A DNA stretch of 5,064 nt, from positions 1 to 5,064 of the forward strand of contig JAQBTI010000190.1 of assembly GCA_027624995.1 (NCBI GenBank). The letters are read 5' to 3'. Source of the stretch: Chloroflexota bacterium (lineage in GTDB: Bacteria; Chloroflexota; Dehalococcoidia; Lucifugimonadales; CATQGZ01). Positions 1-4,894 of the stretch are shown one piece after another; within the stretch, counting starts at the first letter, position 1; every line of letters begins with the position of its first letter. The position numbers and the translations under genes were made by a program. The notes below the pieces were generated by a model that was given only the letters and a program-made list of their open reading frames with translations, was not told where the DNA came from and ran no database searches.

Positions 1-63
1 GTAATCATGGCGGGACGACGCCAATGCCAGCAACGCCATCGTACTTGGGCGGCTGGACGCACC

Positions 64-89
64 CTCGGTCGTCGACCTTGACGACCGAG
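64..89. other. Perfect hairpin, possible transcription end or protein site
   Basis: Two perfect 10-base arms (CTCGGTCGTC and GACGACCGAG) enclose a 6-base loop. No T-run follows on either strand, so a standard intrinsic terminator is not supported. It lies about 150 bases before the MOSC gene, in a stretch (1-242) with no gene I can support. It could be the end structure of an upstream gene or a binding site. Confidence 0.4.
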
Positions 90-242
90 TCAATCATCCG
101 CCTAATTCTGTGGAACGACTCCTAGGGCGCTGCGCGCGCGGTGCCCGGCCCAATTCGAGAGGCGCTGCAGCGGACATACGTCCGTCACGCTCGAATGCGG
201 TTCGGAGGACAAGGGCGCTCGCTCTGCTCAGGGTGGTCCGCG

Positions 243-965
243 ATGAATGACGCTGTGGACGTCGGGCGTGTGGTCGGATTGTGGCGGTACCCGGTGAAAT
301 CGATGGGAGCCGAAGTGCTGCCCGAGGCCGACATCTCATGGGATGGCGTCGTCGGTGATCGGCGATGGGCGTTCATTCGCGATGCCAACTCACATAACGG
401 GTTTCCGTGGCTCACCCTGCGAGATCGTGCCGATATGGCCTCGTATCGTCCACTGCTCGTCGATCCTGGCCGACCCGATACGTCACCTACGACGGTACAG
501 ACCCCCTCAGGCGTTGACTACGACGTGACCGATCCAGCACTAGCTGAGGAGCTATGGGTGGATGGAGCGAGGGCGATCAGACAGGGCCGCGGCACCTTCG
601 ACACATTCCCGCTCTCTCTGATCACGACGCAGACGATCGCGAGAATCGGAGAGTTGATTGGCCATCAGCTTGACGCCCTGCGATTTCGGCCGAACGTCTT
701 GGTGGAAGCAACCGCCGGCCTACCGTTCGTTGAGGACCAATGGGTTGGGCGCATGCTGCGACTCGGCAGCGTGCGAATGCGTGTCGATAAGCGCGACGGC
801 CGATGCGTGGTCATCAACATTGATCCTACCACGGCGCGTCGCGACCCAACCGTCTTGCGCACAGTAGCAACTGAGCGAGACGGGTGCCTGGGCGTGTATG
901 GTTCGACCGTCACTCCTGGCCGCGTCGCGGTAAATGACCCCGTCCTTCTCGAGGGCGGGGCTTGA
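243..965 (+). CDS. MOSC domain-containing protein (molybdenum cofactor sulfurase C-terminal-like / MARC-like)
   Basis: The 240-residue product has the full two-part layout of a MOSC protein. An N-terminal beta-barrel (about residues 8-105) opens with the typical GRVVGLWRYPVKSM stretch at 8-21 and GDRRWAF at 38-44. The MOSC core (about 120-237) contains RFRPNVLV (147-154), W-V-G-x-x-L-x-L-G (167-175) and a conserved cysteine at 188 followed by an IDPTTARRDP segment, the expected cofactor or sulfur-handling region. The family binds molybdenum cofactor or carries sulfur in cytosolic or membrane-linked enzymes; the substrate is unknown. I chose ATG 243 because the barrel begins eight residues later, as in relatives, and a weak AGGGTGG lies upstream. 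An in-frame ATG at 195 would add 16 residues that do not look conserved. The gene runs in the array direction, and a decayed attC follows 3', so it is probably cassette cargo, although its left cassette boundary is not visible. Confidence 0.9.
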   Translation: MNDAVDVGRVVGLWRYPVKSMGAEVLPEADISWDGVVGDRRWAFIRDANSHNGFPWLTLRDRADMASYRPLLVDPGRPDTSPTTVQTPSGVDYDVTDPALAEELWVDGARAIRQGRGTFDTFPLSLITTQTIARIGELIGHQLDALRFRPNVLVEATAGLPFVEDQWVGRMLRLGSVRMRVDKRDGRCVVINIDPTTARRDPTVLRTVATERDGCLGVYGSTVTPGRVAVNDPVLLEGGA

Positions 966-991
966 GGTAACAGGCTCGGGACTCTCTTGCA

Positions 992-1179
992 TCAGGGCGA
1001 CTCGGATCCTTCTGCCGCACCGCGACGCCACCGAGAAAGCATGCCTTTCTGCGGCGCAGTTCGGAACAACCAAAGGGACGGCACTGGAGACGAGCTTCCC
1101 TCGATCAGCGCGCGAGCTGAAGGCGAGTGGCCCGCCCGCCCAACAGCCAACCCGTGTCATTAGCAATCGCTTGTTGGGC
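992..1179 (+). other. attC site 1, left arm decayed
   Basis: The right half is clear: arm TAGCAATCGCTT (1161-1172) followed by core GTTGGGC (1173-1179). The left half is uncertain. GACTCGGATCCTTCTGCCGC at 999-1018 resembles the left arms of the other sites (compare GACTCGGGTTTCTGCTG at 4024-4040), but the preceding 7 bases do not form a proper RYYYAAC core. A GCCCAAC at 1138-1144 could pair with the right core in a very short 42-base site. The stretch 1109-1159 is closely similar to the inside of attC 3 (3583-3632), which confirms that this DNA belongs to the attC family. I see no gene in 966-1172. Confidence 0.6.
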
Positions 1180-1208
1180 GGCGCACCCTTTCGGGAACTC
1201 CGCGAGCG

Positions 1209-1235
1209 GTATACGTATACTATTGGTACACAATA
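1209..1235 (+). promoter_or_regulatory. Probable promoter/operator of cassette B toxin-antitoxin pair
   Basis: GTATACGTATAC (1209-1220) is a perfect 12-base palindrome. It overlaps a good -10 hexamer, TATACT (1216-1221); no convincing -35 is seen. A second imperfect inverted repeat, TATTG...CAATA (1221-1235), follows directly. The position 14-40 bases before the antitoxin start fits autorepression by the antitoxin. This is inference from position and symmetry. Confidence 0.55.
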
Positions 1236-1248
1236 CGTAGGAGAAGCC

Positions 1249-1479
1249 GTGCCGAAGACGAAACTCACGCTATCGGTCGAAAGAAGAGTAATCGAGCGGG
1301 CCAAGCGCTACTCCCGGCGAAACGACACATCTGTTTCGGAACTTGTGAGCCAGTTCCTCTCGGCTCTAGAGGAGGAGGACGGTGACTCGGCTCCGATCAC
1401 GGCTCGGTTAGTTGGGGCTCTCGCACCCGAAGGTTCGATCGACGAGTACTATGAGTACCTGGACGAGAAGTACGAATGA
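1249..1479 (+). CDS. Ribbon-helix-helix-like antitoxin (DUF6364-like)
   Basis: This is a 76-residue acidic-tailed small protein. The N-terminus KTKLTLSVERRVIERAKRY (residues 3-21) is a short beta strand followed by a helix, and SVSELVSQFLSAL (28-40) is a second helix; together these give the ribbon-helix-helix DNA-binding pattern of DUF6364-type and VapB-type antitoxins. The C-terminal tail (about 56-76, rich in Glu, Asp and Tyr) is the likely toxin-wrapping segment. I chose GTG 1249, seven bases after an AGGAGA ribosome site at 1239-1244. A longer frame from ATG 934 would run through the MOSC 3' end, the attC and the promoter, so it is rejected. Its stop overlaps the toxin start (ATGA, 1476-1479), so the two are translationally coupled. 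It should neutralise the downstream PIN toxin and repress the 1209-1235 operator. The exact family name is less certain than the role. Confidence 0.82.
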   Translation: MPKTKLTLSVERRVIERAKRYSRRNDTSVSELVSQFLSALEEEDGDSAPITARLVGALAPEGSIDEYYEYLDEKYE

Positions 1480-1892
1480 GTCGCGTGCTGCTTGACCTCA
1501 ACGTCGTGCTGGACGTGCTCTTCCAGAGGGAACCCCACTACAAAGAAGCGGCAGTCCTCTTCCGCAGGATCGAGGCGGGCGAACTCGTGGGCTACTTGGC
1601 CGCCCACTCCGTCACGACGCTCTACTACCTCGCGGCGAAGCGGTTGGGTCGCGCCAAGTGCAGAAGACTCATGGTCGACATGCTCGAGCTCTTCGAGGTG
1701 GTCCCAGTCGATGGCCACGGGCTGAAACACGCGCTTGGCCTCGGCTGGAAGGACTTCGAGGACGCCGTCCAGGCCGTCTGCGCCGAATCAGCCGGTGTGG
1801 ACTACCTCGTGACACGGGACAAGAAGGGGTTTCCAGCCGCCACCATGCGCGTCCTGACACCCGGCGAATTGGTGGCTCTATCCTCTCGTTGA
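1476..1892 (+). CDS. PIN domain toxin (VapC-like ribonuclease)
   Basis: The 138-residue protein is the usual size for a single PIN domain. Metal-binding acidic residues appear in order: Asp7 in LLDLNVVLDV, Asp13, the DFEDAV cluster (Asp93, Glu95, Asp96), and Asp109/Asp115 in DYLVTRDKKGF. The N-terminal D-x-N-x-x-L-D and the late DYLVTRDKKGF resemble the PIN_3 subgroup. The SVTTLYYL stretch (45-52) sits where many PIN proteins have another acidic residue, as is common in that subgroup. The family cleaves RNA, often tRNA or rRNA, in the cytosol when not bound by antitoxin; the target cannot be read here. The gene overlaps its antitoxin by four bases, in the usual antitoxin-first order. The attC of the cassette begins eight bases after the stop. 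Confidence 0.9.
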   Translation: MSRVLLDLNVVLDVLFQREPHYKEAAVLFRRIEAGELVGYLAAHSVTTLYYLAAKRLGRAKCRRLMVDMLELFEVVPVDGHGLKHALGLGWKDFEDAVQAVCAESAGVDYLVTRDKKGFPAATMRVLTPGELVALSSR

Positions 1893-1899
1893 TCGCGCC

Positions 1900-2001
1900 G
1901 CCCAACGTTCTGCGTTTCTGCTGCGCGGCGAATCTGCGTTCCGAGCGCCGCCGGCGCGAGCCATGATGGTCTTCCGCGACAGCAGCAAACGCTTGTCACA
2001 A
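1900..2001 (+). other. attC site 2 (end of cassette B)
   Basis: Left core GCCCAAC (1900-1906) is followed by left arm GCGTTTCTGCTG. The right arm is CAGCAGCAAACGC (1980-1992), which pairs with one extra unpaired C, the typical extrahelical base of integron sites. The loop contains an internal GCGCCG-C-CGGCGC palindrome (1945-1957). The right core reads GTCACAA (1995-2001) instead of GTTRRRY, so the first base triplet is altered. The arms are intact but the right core may be poorly recombinogenic. Confidence 0.88.
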
Positions 2002-2031
2002 CGCTCAAACCAACCCGTCTCGAACCGCCGA

Positions 2032-2475
2032 TCAGAGCGGATTGTCATCGAAGAGCCTCAAAGCTTCTTCGTCGTACTCGATCACATGTTCACGTGAGAT
2101 ATCCGCCAGACCCGAGACACCTACAAGCTCGTACCCCATAGACTGATATCCTTTCTGGCGCTCCTCGAACATCCGACTGAGCATCGGCACATCCCGATCG
2201 ACGTAGTCAATAATGCGTACGTCGGTCTTTCCACTGTGTTGTCGATGGAGGCGACCCGCATACTGGACGAGCGTCCCTTTCCAGGAGAAGGGCATCGTTA
2301 GAAACAGCGTGTCGAGACGAGCGTCGTCAAAGCCTTCCCCGACGAAACGCCCGGTCGCGAGAATCACGCGCTCCTCTGACCGAGGCACGGATGCAACCAT
2401 ATCGGCCGTCGCGCGCCGACCCCTCATCGAGCTCTGGAAGTTCCTCGAGACCGGTTCACTCCCTGAGGGCGCCAT
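2032..2475 (-). pseudogene. C-terminal fragment of a DEAD/DEAH superfamily 2 helicase (resembles TOTE-type conflict-system helicases)
   Basis: The 147-codon frame carries only the end of a helicase. ILATGRFVGEGFDD (residues 38-51) is motif V, and QYAGRLHRQ (71-79) is motif VI with its arginine finger. A DYVDRDVPMLSRMFEERQKGY tail follows in two parts (90-98 and 99-110). These resemble the C-terminal helicase lobe of large primase/helicase/nuclease proteins called TOTE conflict systems, recalled from memory rather than searched. Motifs Q to IV are missing, and homology appears to begin near residue 15. The frame runs against the array direction. ATG 2475 is preceded by a strong AGGAGGA site (2480-2486), so a short product could be made; without the ATP-binding lobe it would not be a helicase. 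Most likely this is a captured remnant in a decayed cassette. Confidence 0.7.
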
Positions 2476-2829
2476 CGCTTCCTCCTCGTGAAGCTCCTGC
2501 TCCCTCGGGGATCACCATGACATCGCGCTGGGTGGGGCCTCCCGTGATTGCTACGGGTCTACGACTCGGTCGTGACCGTCTTGTCAGATGGAGACCTCCC
2601 GCCCTTGGCTTCTCCGTTCGCTTCCGGCGCACGAAACATCAGGTGTCCGGCATGCTCTACGTCCGGCACGCATAGAAGTTCGTCCGGAGGCCAGTCCTCC
2701 GACCCCTTCTCCGAAGCCCCCAGCGCTCTTCTGCTCCTTAGCCGCTTCGCCTTCCCGTCGCGGCTCGCTCCCCTTTGTCCTCAACCCCGCTGTTGACTCT
2801 TTTCTCCCCATAGAAGTAGCAATCGCTTG
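2476..2829. other. Gene-poor stretch with a possible coding remnant on the minus strand
   Basis: No complete gene is seen in these 354 bases. On the minus strand one frame stays open from 2780 down to a TAG at 2559-2561. Its residues look protein-like around WPPDELLCVPDVEHAGHLMF, but it has no ATG before a late internal one, no ribosome site and no family I recognise. A decayed attC occupies the last ~115 bases on the plus strand. This is probably decayed cassette DNA continuous with the helicase fragment, but the two frames do not join. Confidence 0.35.
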
Positions 2830-2835
2830 TTATGC
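2717..2835 (+). other. attC site at end of cassette C, left half decayed
   Basis: The right half is clear: arm TAGCAATCGCTT (2817-2828) and core GTTATGC (2829-2835). It is the same 12-base arm as in attC 1. A degraded left arm, AGCGCTCTTCTGCT (2722-2735), can be aligned with the CGCGATTCTGCT consensus, but no RYYYAAC core precedes it. The left limit is therefore approximate. Confidence 0.6.
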
Positions 2836-3069
2836 GGAACCGCGGTCGGGATCTCGTTCACGACCTTCGCGAATCGCGCCGATGATGTCCTCACGTCTGA
2901 GGCCAGCATCAACTCCGGGAACATCGAGGGGCGAGGTGTTTGCCGACACCGGACGAACCGCGAACTCCGTCCCGTCCCGACGCTTGATGCGGACCTCGCC
3001 GCCCTCGCGCGCTTCGTCGAGAACCCGAGCAAACCAGCGCCGGGCCTCAGAGTATGTGTAGACCTTCAT
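2830..3069 (-). CDS. Phd/YefM family antitoxin
   Basis: This is a 79-residue protein. MKVYTYSEARRWFARVLDEA (1-20) is the typical Phd/YefM opening, followed by GGEVRIKRRDGTEFAVRP (23-40), the beta-hairpin and helix of the N-terminal dimer and DNA-binding fold. The tail SPLDVPGVDAGLRREDII (46-63) is the toxin-binding segment. It starts inside the toxin stop (ATGA, 3066-3069), so here the antitoxin is the second gene, opposite to the usual order. A strong GGAGGTGGAG ribosome site lies within the last toxin codons and should give good independent translation. The TAA stop is read from the bases TTA at 2830-2832, the recombination core GTTATGC of the attC. The gene therefore ends at the very first base of the cassette. 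The role is to bind the PIN toxin and, probably, the palindrome at 3481-3494. Confidence 0.9.
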   Translation of the reverse strand: MKVYTYSEARRWFARVLDEAREGGEVRIKRRDGTEFAVRPVSANTSPLDVPGVDAGLRREDIIGAIREGRERDPDRGSA

Positions 3070-3464
3070 GGCTCCACCTCCACCGTTTCAATGCCCTCCG
3101 ACCGGGCAACTTCGCATTGACGCCGATCCAACGAGATGAGTGGACTTTGGTAGCGGCGCGCGCACTCGATAACGTAGGCGTCGTAGGCGTAAATCGAATA
3201 CCGTTCGGCCAACCGGATACACGGCTCAAGGTCAACCGCAGGAAGACGAACCGGGATCTGACGGTACGACACCAAGGCCAGCTCTCCCTGAGCTAGGTCG
3301 ATACGCCGACGCCGGAAGAGAGCCGACAGCGCATTGCCGATCTCCCAGGGCAACGAGGCCGCCGAAAGTAGCTCCGCCCCCTTTGTTGCCTTTAGGAGTC
3401 GCAGCTTCGACGGCTCATTCAGGATCACCGCCATGATGACGGACGCGTCTACTGTGAGGTCCAC
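3066..3464 (-). CDS. vapC: VapC-type PIN domain ribonuclease toxin
   Basis: The 132-residue protein has the four PIN acidic positions: Asp6 in LTVDASVIMAVI, Glu41 in LPWEIGNALSALF, Asp95 in YAYDAYVIECARR and Asp113 in LISLDRR. Length and spacing match single-domain VapC ribonucleases, which cut RNA when freed from antitoxin. Start GTG 3464 lies five bases after a GGAG ribosome site (3470-3473), and the frame begins right at the conserved first strand. It is the first gene of a two-gene minus-strand operon, overlapping the antitoxin by four bases. The palindromic operator is only 17 bases upstream. Toxin-first order is uncommon for VapBC or Phd systems but known in other toxin-antitoxin types such as HigBA. 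The RNA target is unknown. Confidence 0.9.
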   Translation of the reverse strand: MDLTVDASVIMAVILNEPSKLRLLKATKGAELLSAASLPWEIGNALSALFRRRRIDLAQGELALVSYRQIPVRLPAVDLEPCIRLAERYSIYAYDAYVIECARRYQSPLISLDRRQCEVARSEGIETVEVEP

Positions 3465-3480
3465 ACGATCTCCAAGTAGT

Positions 3481-3494
3481 TGTACAATTGTACA
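3481..3494 (-). promoter_or_regulatory. Palindromic operator/promoter of cassette D operon
   Basis: TGTACAATTGTACA is a perfect 14-base palindrome, 17 bases upstream of the vapC start. Read on the minus strand it contains TACAAT, a 5/6 match to a -10 box with a TG in front (extended -10 style); no good -35 is found. Its symmetry and place fit the binding site of the dimeric antitoxin or the toxin-antitoxin complex. Confidence 0.65.
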
Positions 3495-3535
3495 TTACTG
3501 AGGAGTTCGTATCCCCGCAAGTGATGCTGGGTTCC

Positions 3536-3642
3536 GCATAACGTCTCGCGATTCTGCTGCACGGCCCGGCTGCTAACAAGGAGCGCGAGCCGATAGGCGA
3601 GTGGCCCGTCACCTACACGGCAACCCGTGTCAGATGCTATGC
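3536..3642 (+). other. attC site 3 (end of cassette D), right arm lost
   Basis: Left core GCATAAC (3536-3542) and left arm CGCGATTCTGCTGC (3547-3560) are intact and nearly identical to those of attC 5. The right arm expected as CAGCAGCAATCGC is missing. After CAACCCGTGTCA (3621-3632, shared with attC 1) the sequence passes directly to GCTATGC (3636-3642), a core with the invariant second base changed. Compared with attC 1, about a dozen bases appear to be deleted. The site probably cannot fold a normal hairpin. Confidence 0.72.
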
Positions 3643-3675
3643 GGGGGGGCGAGGCCTTGGCAGAGGCACCGAGTA

Positions 3676-4022
3676 GTTCGAAAGAACGCGGGCCGCCGCA
3701 AGTTCAAGCTGCTCACCATGCTCATCCGCTATCACAACGGTGAGTCCGACGCCTGGTCCGTCGTCTACGTGCCGTCCCAAAGGGCTGAGGATGCTCGCCA
3801 TCTCCACCGCGAACTGCTCACCCTCAAGACCGAACGCACGCGCTCGACCAACCGGATCAAGGGCTTCTCGCTGCACAGGGCGTCGCACTCGACTCGATGA
3901 CCCGTGACGTGCCCGCTCAACTCGAGGCCCTGCGGCGGTGGGATGCTTCACCCCTCTCGGAGGAGTCGCTCATGTCGCGCACCGCGACCTGCCCCACCAC
4001 CCTAGCACGGGATTCTGCCTAA
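3676..4022 (+). pseudogene. Frameshifted, truncated IS110-family transposase
   Basis: The frame from 3676 encodes LLTMLIRYHNGESDAWSVV, then VPSQRAEDARHLHRELLTLK and ERTRSTNRIKG. This is the segment just after the N-terminal DEDD catalytic region of IS110-family transposases. After NRIKG the match continues one frame over from about 3864 (LLAAQGVALDSM, then RDVPAQLEALRRWDASPL), so one C seems to have been lost in GGGCTTCTC. The shifted frame ends at TAA 4020-4022, inside the attC left core. Missing are the N-terminal catalytic part before 3676 and the whole C-terminal half with the conserved serine, so it cannot be active. It lies against the broken right end of attC 3. Some IS110/IS1111-group elements are known to target attC sites. 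Confidence 0.75.
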
Positions 4023-4109
4023 CGACTCGGGTTTCTGCTGAAGGAGCATGATGCCGACTCGGAGCCGTGAGGTGCAAGCCGAACGGCCAGCAGCAAACCC
4101 CTGTTAGAA
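4017..4109 (+). other. attC site 4 (intact)
   Basis: Left core GCCTAAC (4017-4023), left arm GGGTTTCTGCTG, right arm CAGCAGCAAACCC (4088-4100) with one extra unpaired C, and right core GTTAGAA (4103-4109). The arms have changed sequence together relative to the other sites (GGGTTT with AAACCC), so pairing is conserved rather than sequence. The left part belongs to the unit carrying the transposase remnant and the right core to cassette F. Confidence 0.9.
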
Positions 4110-4134
4110 GGCGCGCCACGACGCCCCTGGGATC

Positions 4135-4168
4135 TTGACCGCACGGACTCGGTGTCTGATATTCAGAC
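4135..4168 (+). promoter_or_regulatory. Promoter and overlapping operator of cassette F
   Basis: TTGACC (4135-4140) and GATATT (4158-4163) make a reasonable sigma-70 pair with a 17-base spacer. The inverted repeat GTCTGA-TAT-TCAGAC (4154-4168) covers the -10 box, as expected for an antitoxin operator. The start codon lies 15 bases after the repeat, with AGGAGG at 4173-4178. Confidence 0.65.
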
Positions 4169-4183
4169 TATCAGGAGGTCAGC

Positions 4184-4483
4184 ATGCCAGTCAAGGAAGC
4201 CGGGCGCGTTGGAAAGCGGGGGACTCTGGTCATTCCGGCCAAGCTCCGGAAGATCTTCGGAATTGAAGAGGGGTCTGAGTTGATCGCCGAGGAAACGCCT
4301 GAGGGGATCCTTCTCAGGCCCGCGCTGACCATAGCTCTAGAGCTCTACGGCCCGGAGCGGAAGGCGGAGTTCATTCTCTCGAACGCCGTCGATGCTCGGG
4401 ACTACGCTCGCGCCGTCGCGGAAGTGCGGGCCTTGGGCCTCGACCCCGAGGCCATTCCGCATCACAGACCCGAGGACGACTGA
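4184..4483 (+). CDS. vapB: AbrB/MazE/SpoVT-type antitoxin (VapB-like)
   Basis: The 99-residue protein begins with a SpoVT/AbrB swapped-hairpin domain: GRVGKRGTLVIPAKLRKIFG (7-26), then GSELIAEETPEGILLRPAL (30-48). The C-terminal half (49-99) contains ALELYGPERKAEFILSNAVD (51-70) and the tail VRALGLDPEAIPHHRP, a form found in AbrB antitoxins paired with PIN toxins. Start ATG 4184 has a perfect AGGAGG site five bases before it and a promoter/operator just upstream. The stop is three bases before the toxin start, so the two genes form an operon in normal antitoxin-first order. The expected role is DNA-binding autorepression and blocking of the toxin active site by the C-terminal tail. Confidence 0.92.
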   Translation: MPVKEAGRVGKRGTLVIPAKLRKIFGIEEGSELIAEETPEGILLRPALTIALELYGPERKAEFILSNAVDARDYARAVAEVRALGLDPEAIPHHRPEDD

Positions 4484-4486
4484 TCG

Positions 4487-4885
4487 GTGGATCGACTCTT
4501 CCTCGACGCCAACGTCCTGTTCTCGGCGGCCTATCGGGAAGATGCCGGTGTTCGTCGTCTCTGGAACACTCCGCGGGTCACGCTGGTGACCTCGGAATAC
4601 GCCGTGGCTGAGGCCCGAAGCAATCTCGCCACCGTCGACCAACTCGGTCGCCTCGACGCACTCTTGGAACCAATTCAGGTCGAGCCGGCGAGAACTCTGG
4701 ACCCGGCCTTGCAAGAGGGCATTGAGCTTCGCGAGAAGGACTGGCCCATTCTCGGAGGTGCCGTCGCGGCGGGTGCCACGCACCTCATCACCGGGGACCT
4801 GAGGGACTTTGGGCCGTTCATGGGCCAGGTCGTTCTCGGCGTGCTCGTGTTGACGCCCTCTCGGTACCTCAACTCAACCCGGTAG
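4487..4885 (+). CDS. vapC: PIN domain toxin (VapC-like ribonuclease)
   Basis: The 132-residue PIN domain has Asp7 in RLFLDANVLFSAAYR, Glu42 in SEYAVAEARSNL, Asp85 in KDWPILGGAV and Asp104/Asp107 in LITGDLRDFG. This is a complete set of metal-binding acidic residues at normal spacing for a VapC-like ribonuclease. Start GTG 4487 places the first beta strand at residues 3-7; a GAGGA at 4472-4476 and the antitoxin stop three bases upstream favour coupled translation. The stop (4883-4885) is nine bases before the attC left core. Its sequence differs clearly from the other two PIN toxins here, so these are not recent duplicates. Confidence 0.92.
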   Translation: MDRLFLDANVLFSAAYREDAGVRRLWNTPRVTLVTSEYAVAEARSNLATVDQLGRLDALLEPIQVEPARTLDPALQEGIELREKDWPILGGAVAAGATHLITGDLRDFGPFMGQVVLGVLVLTPSRYLNSTR

Positions 4886-4894
4886 GTTGGCGCC

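Larger units (their letters stand above)
1174..1995 (+). mobile_element. Integron gene cassette B (RHH-like antitoxin + PIN toxin)
   Basis: Integron cassettes start just after the G of a GTTRRRY core and end with the G of the next one. The first 12 bases of this unit counted from the core (1173-1184, GTTGGGCGGCGC) are perfectly complementary to 1895-1906, the bases ending at its own attC left core. That is expected for an intact cassette circle. It carries two overlapping plus-strand genes with their own promoter region. Confidence 0.75.
2830..3636 (-). mobile_element. Integron gene cassette D (PIN toxin + Phd/YefM antitoxin, genes reversed)
   Basis: The first 13 bases from the core (2829-2841, GTTATGCGGAACC) are perfectly complementary to 3530-3542, which ends at this cassette's attC left core. 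The two ends therefore belong together. Both genes read opposite to the array direction, so they cannot be driven by an upstream integron promoter and must use the promoter inside the cassette near 3480-3500. Confidence 0.75.

Noticed and set aside
64..89. Intrinsic terminator
   Set aside because: Strong hairpin but no T-run on either side, so it is listed only as a hairpin.
1..242. Possible end of an upstream gene (open frame 3-125 on plus) or a frame open from 5 to 250
   Set aside because: Neither has a supported start, ribosome site or recognisable motif; only the hairpin at 64-89 is reported.
1138..1179. A self-contained 42-base mini attC with GCCCAAC and GTTGGGC
   Set aside because: Cores pair, but there are no proper inner arms and it is shorter than usual sites. 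Similarity to attC 3 further left suggests a larger decayed site; kept only as an alternative.
934..1248. Upstream extension of the cassette B antitoxin to ATG 934
   Set aside because: It would run through the MOSC end, the attC and the promoter; antitoxin homology and the ribosome site place the start at GTG 1249.
720..1304. Long minus-strand open frame across the MOSC 3' end and attC 1
   Set aside because: It overlaps a clear MOSC gene, an attC and the cassette B promoter, and its residues are low in conserved pattern. NKRLL-type runs in such frames are simply reverse reading of attC arms.
1658..1966. Open frames on both strands over the cassette B toxin
   Set aside because: Shadows of a well-supported PIN gene; Arg/Pro/Ser-rich and running into the attC.
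2588..3061. 157-codon plus-strand open frame
   Set aside because: It runs across a decayed attC and antisense to a clear Phd/YefM antitoxin; Ser/Arg/Pro-rich shadow reading.
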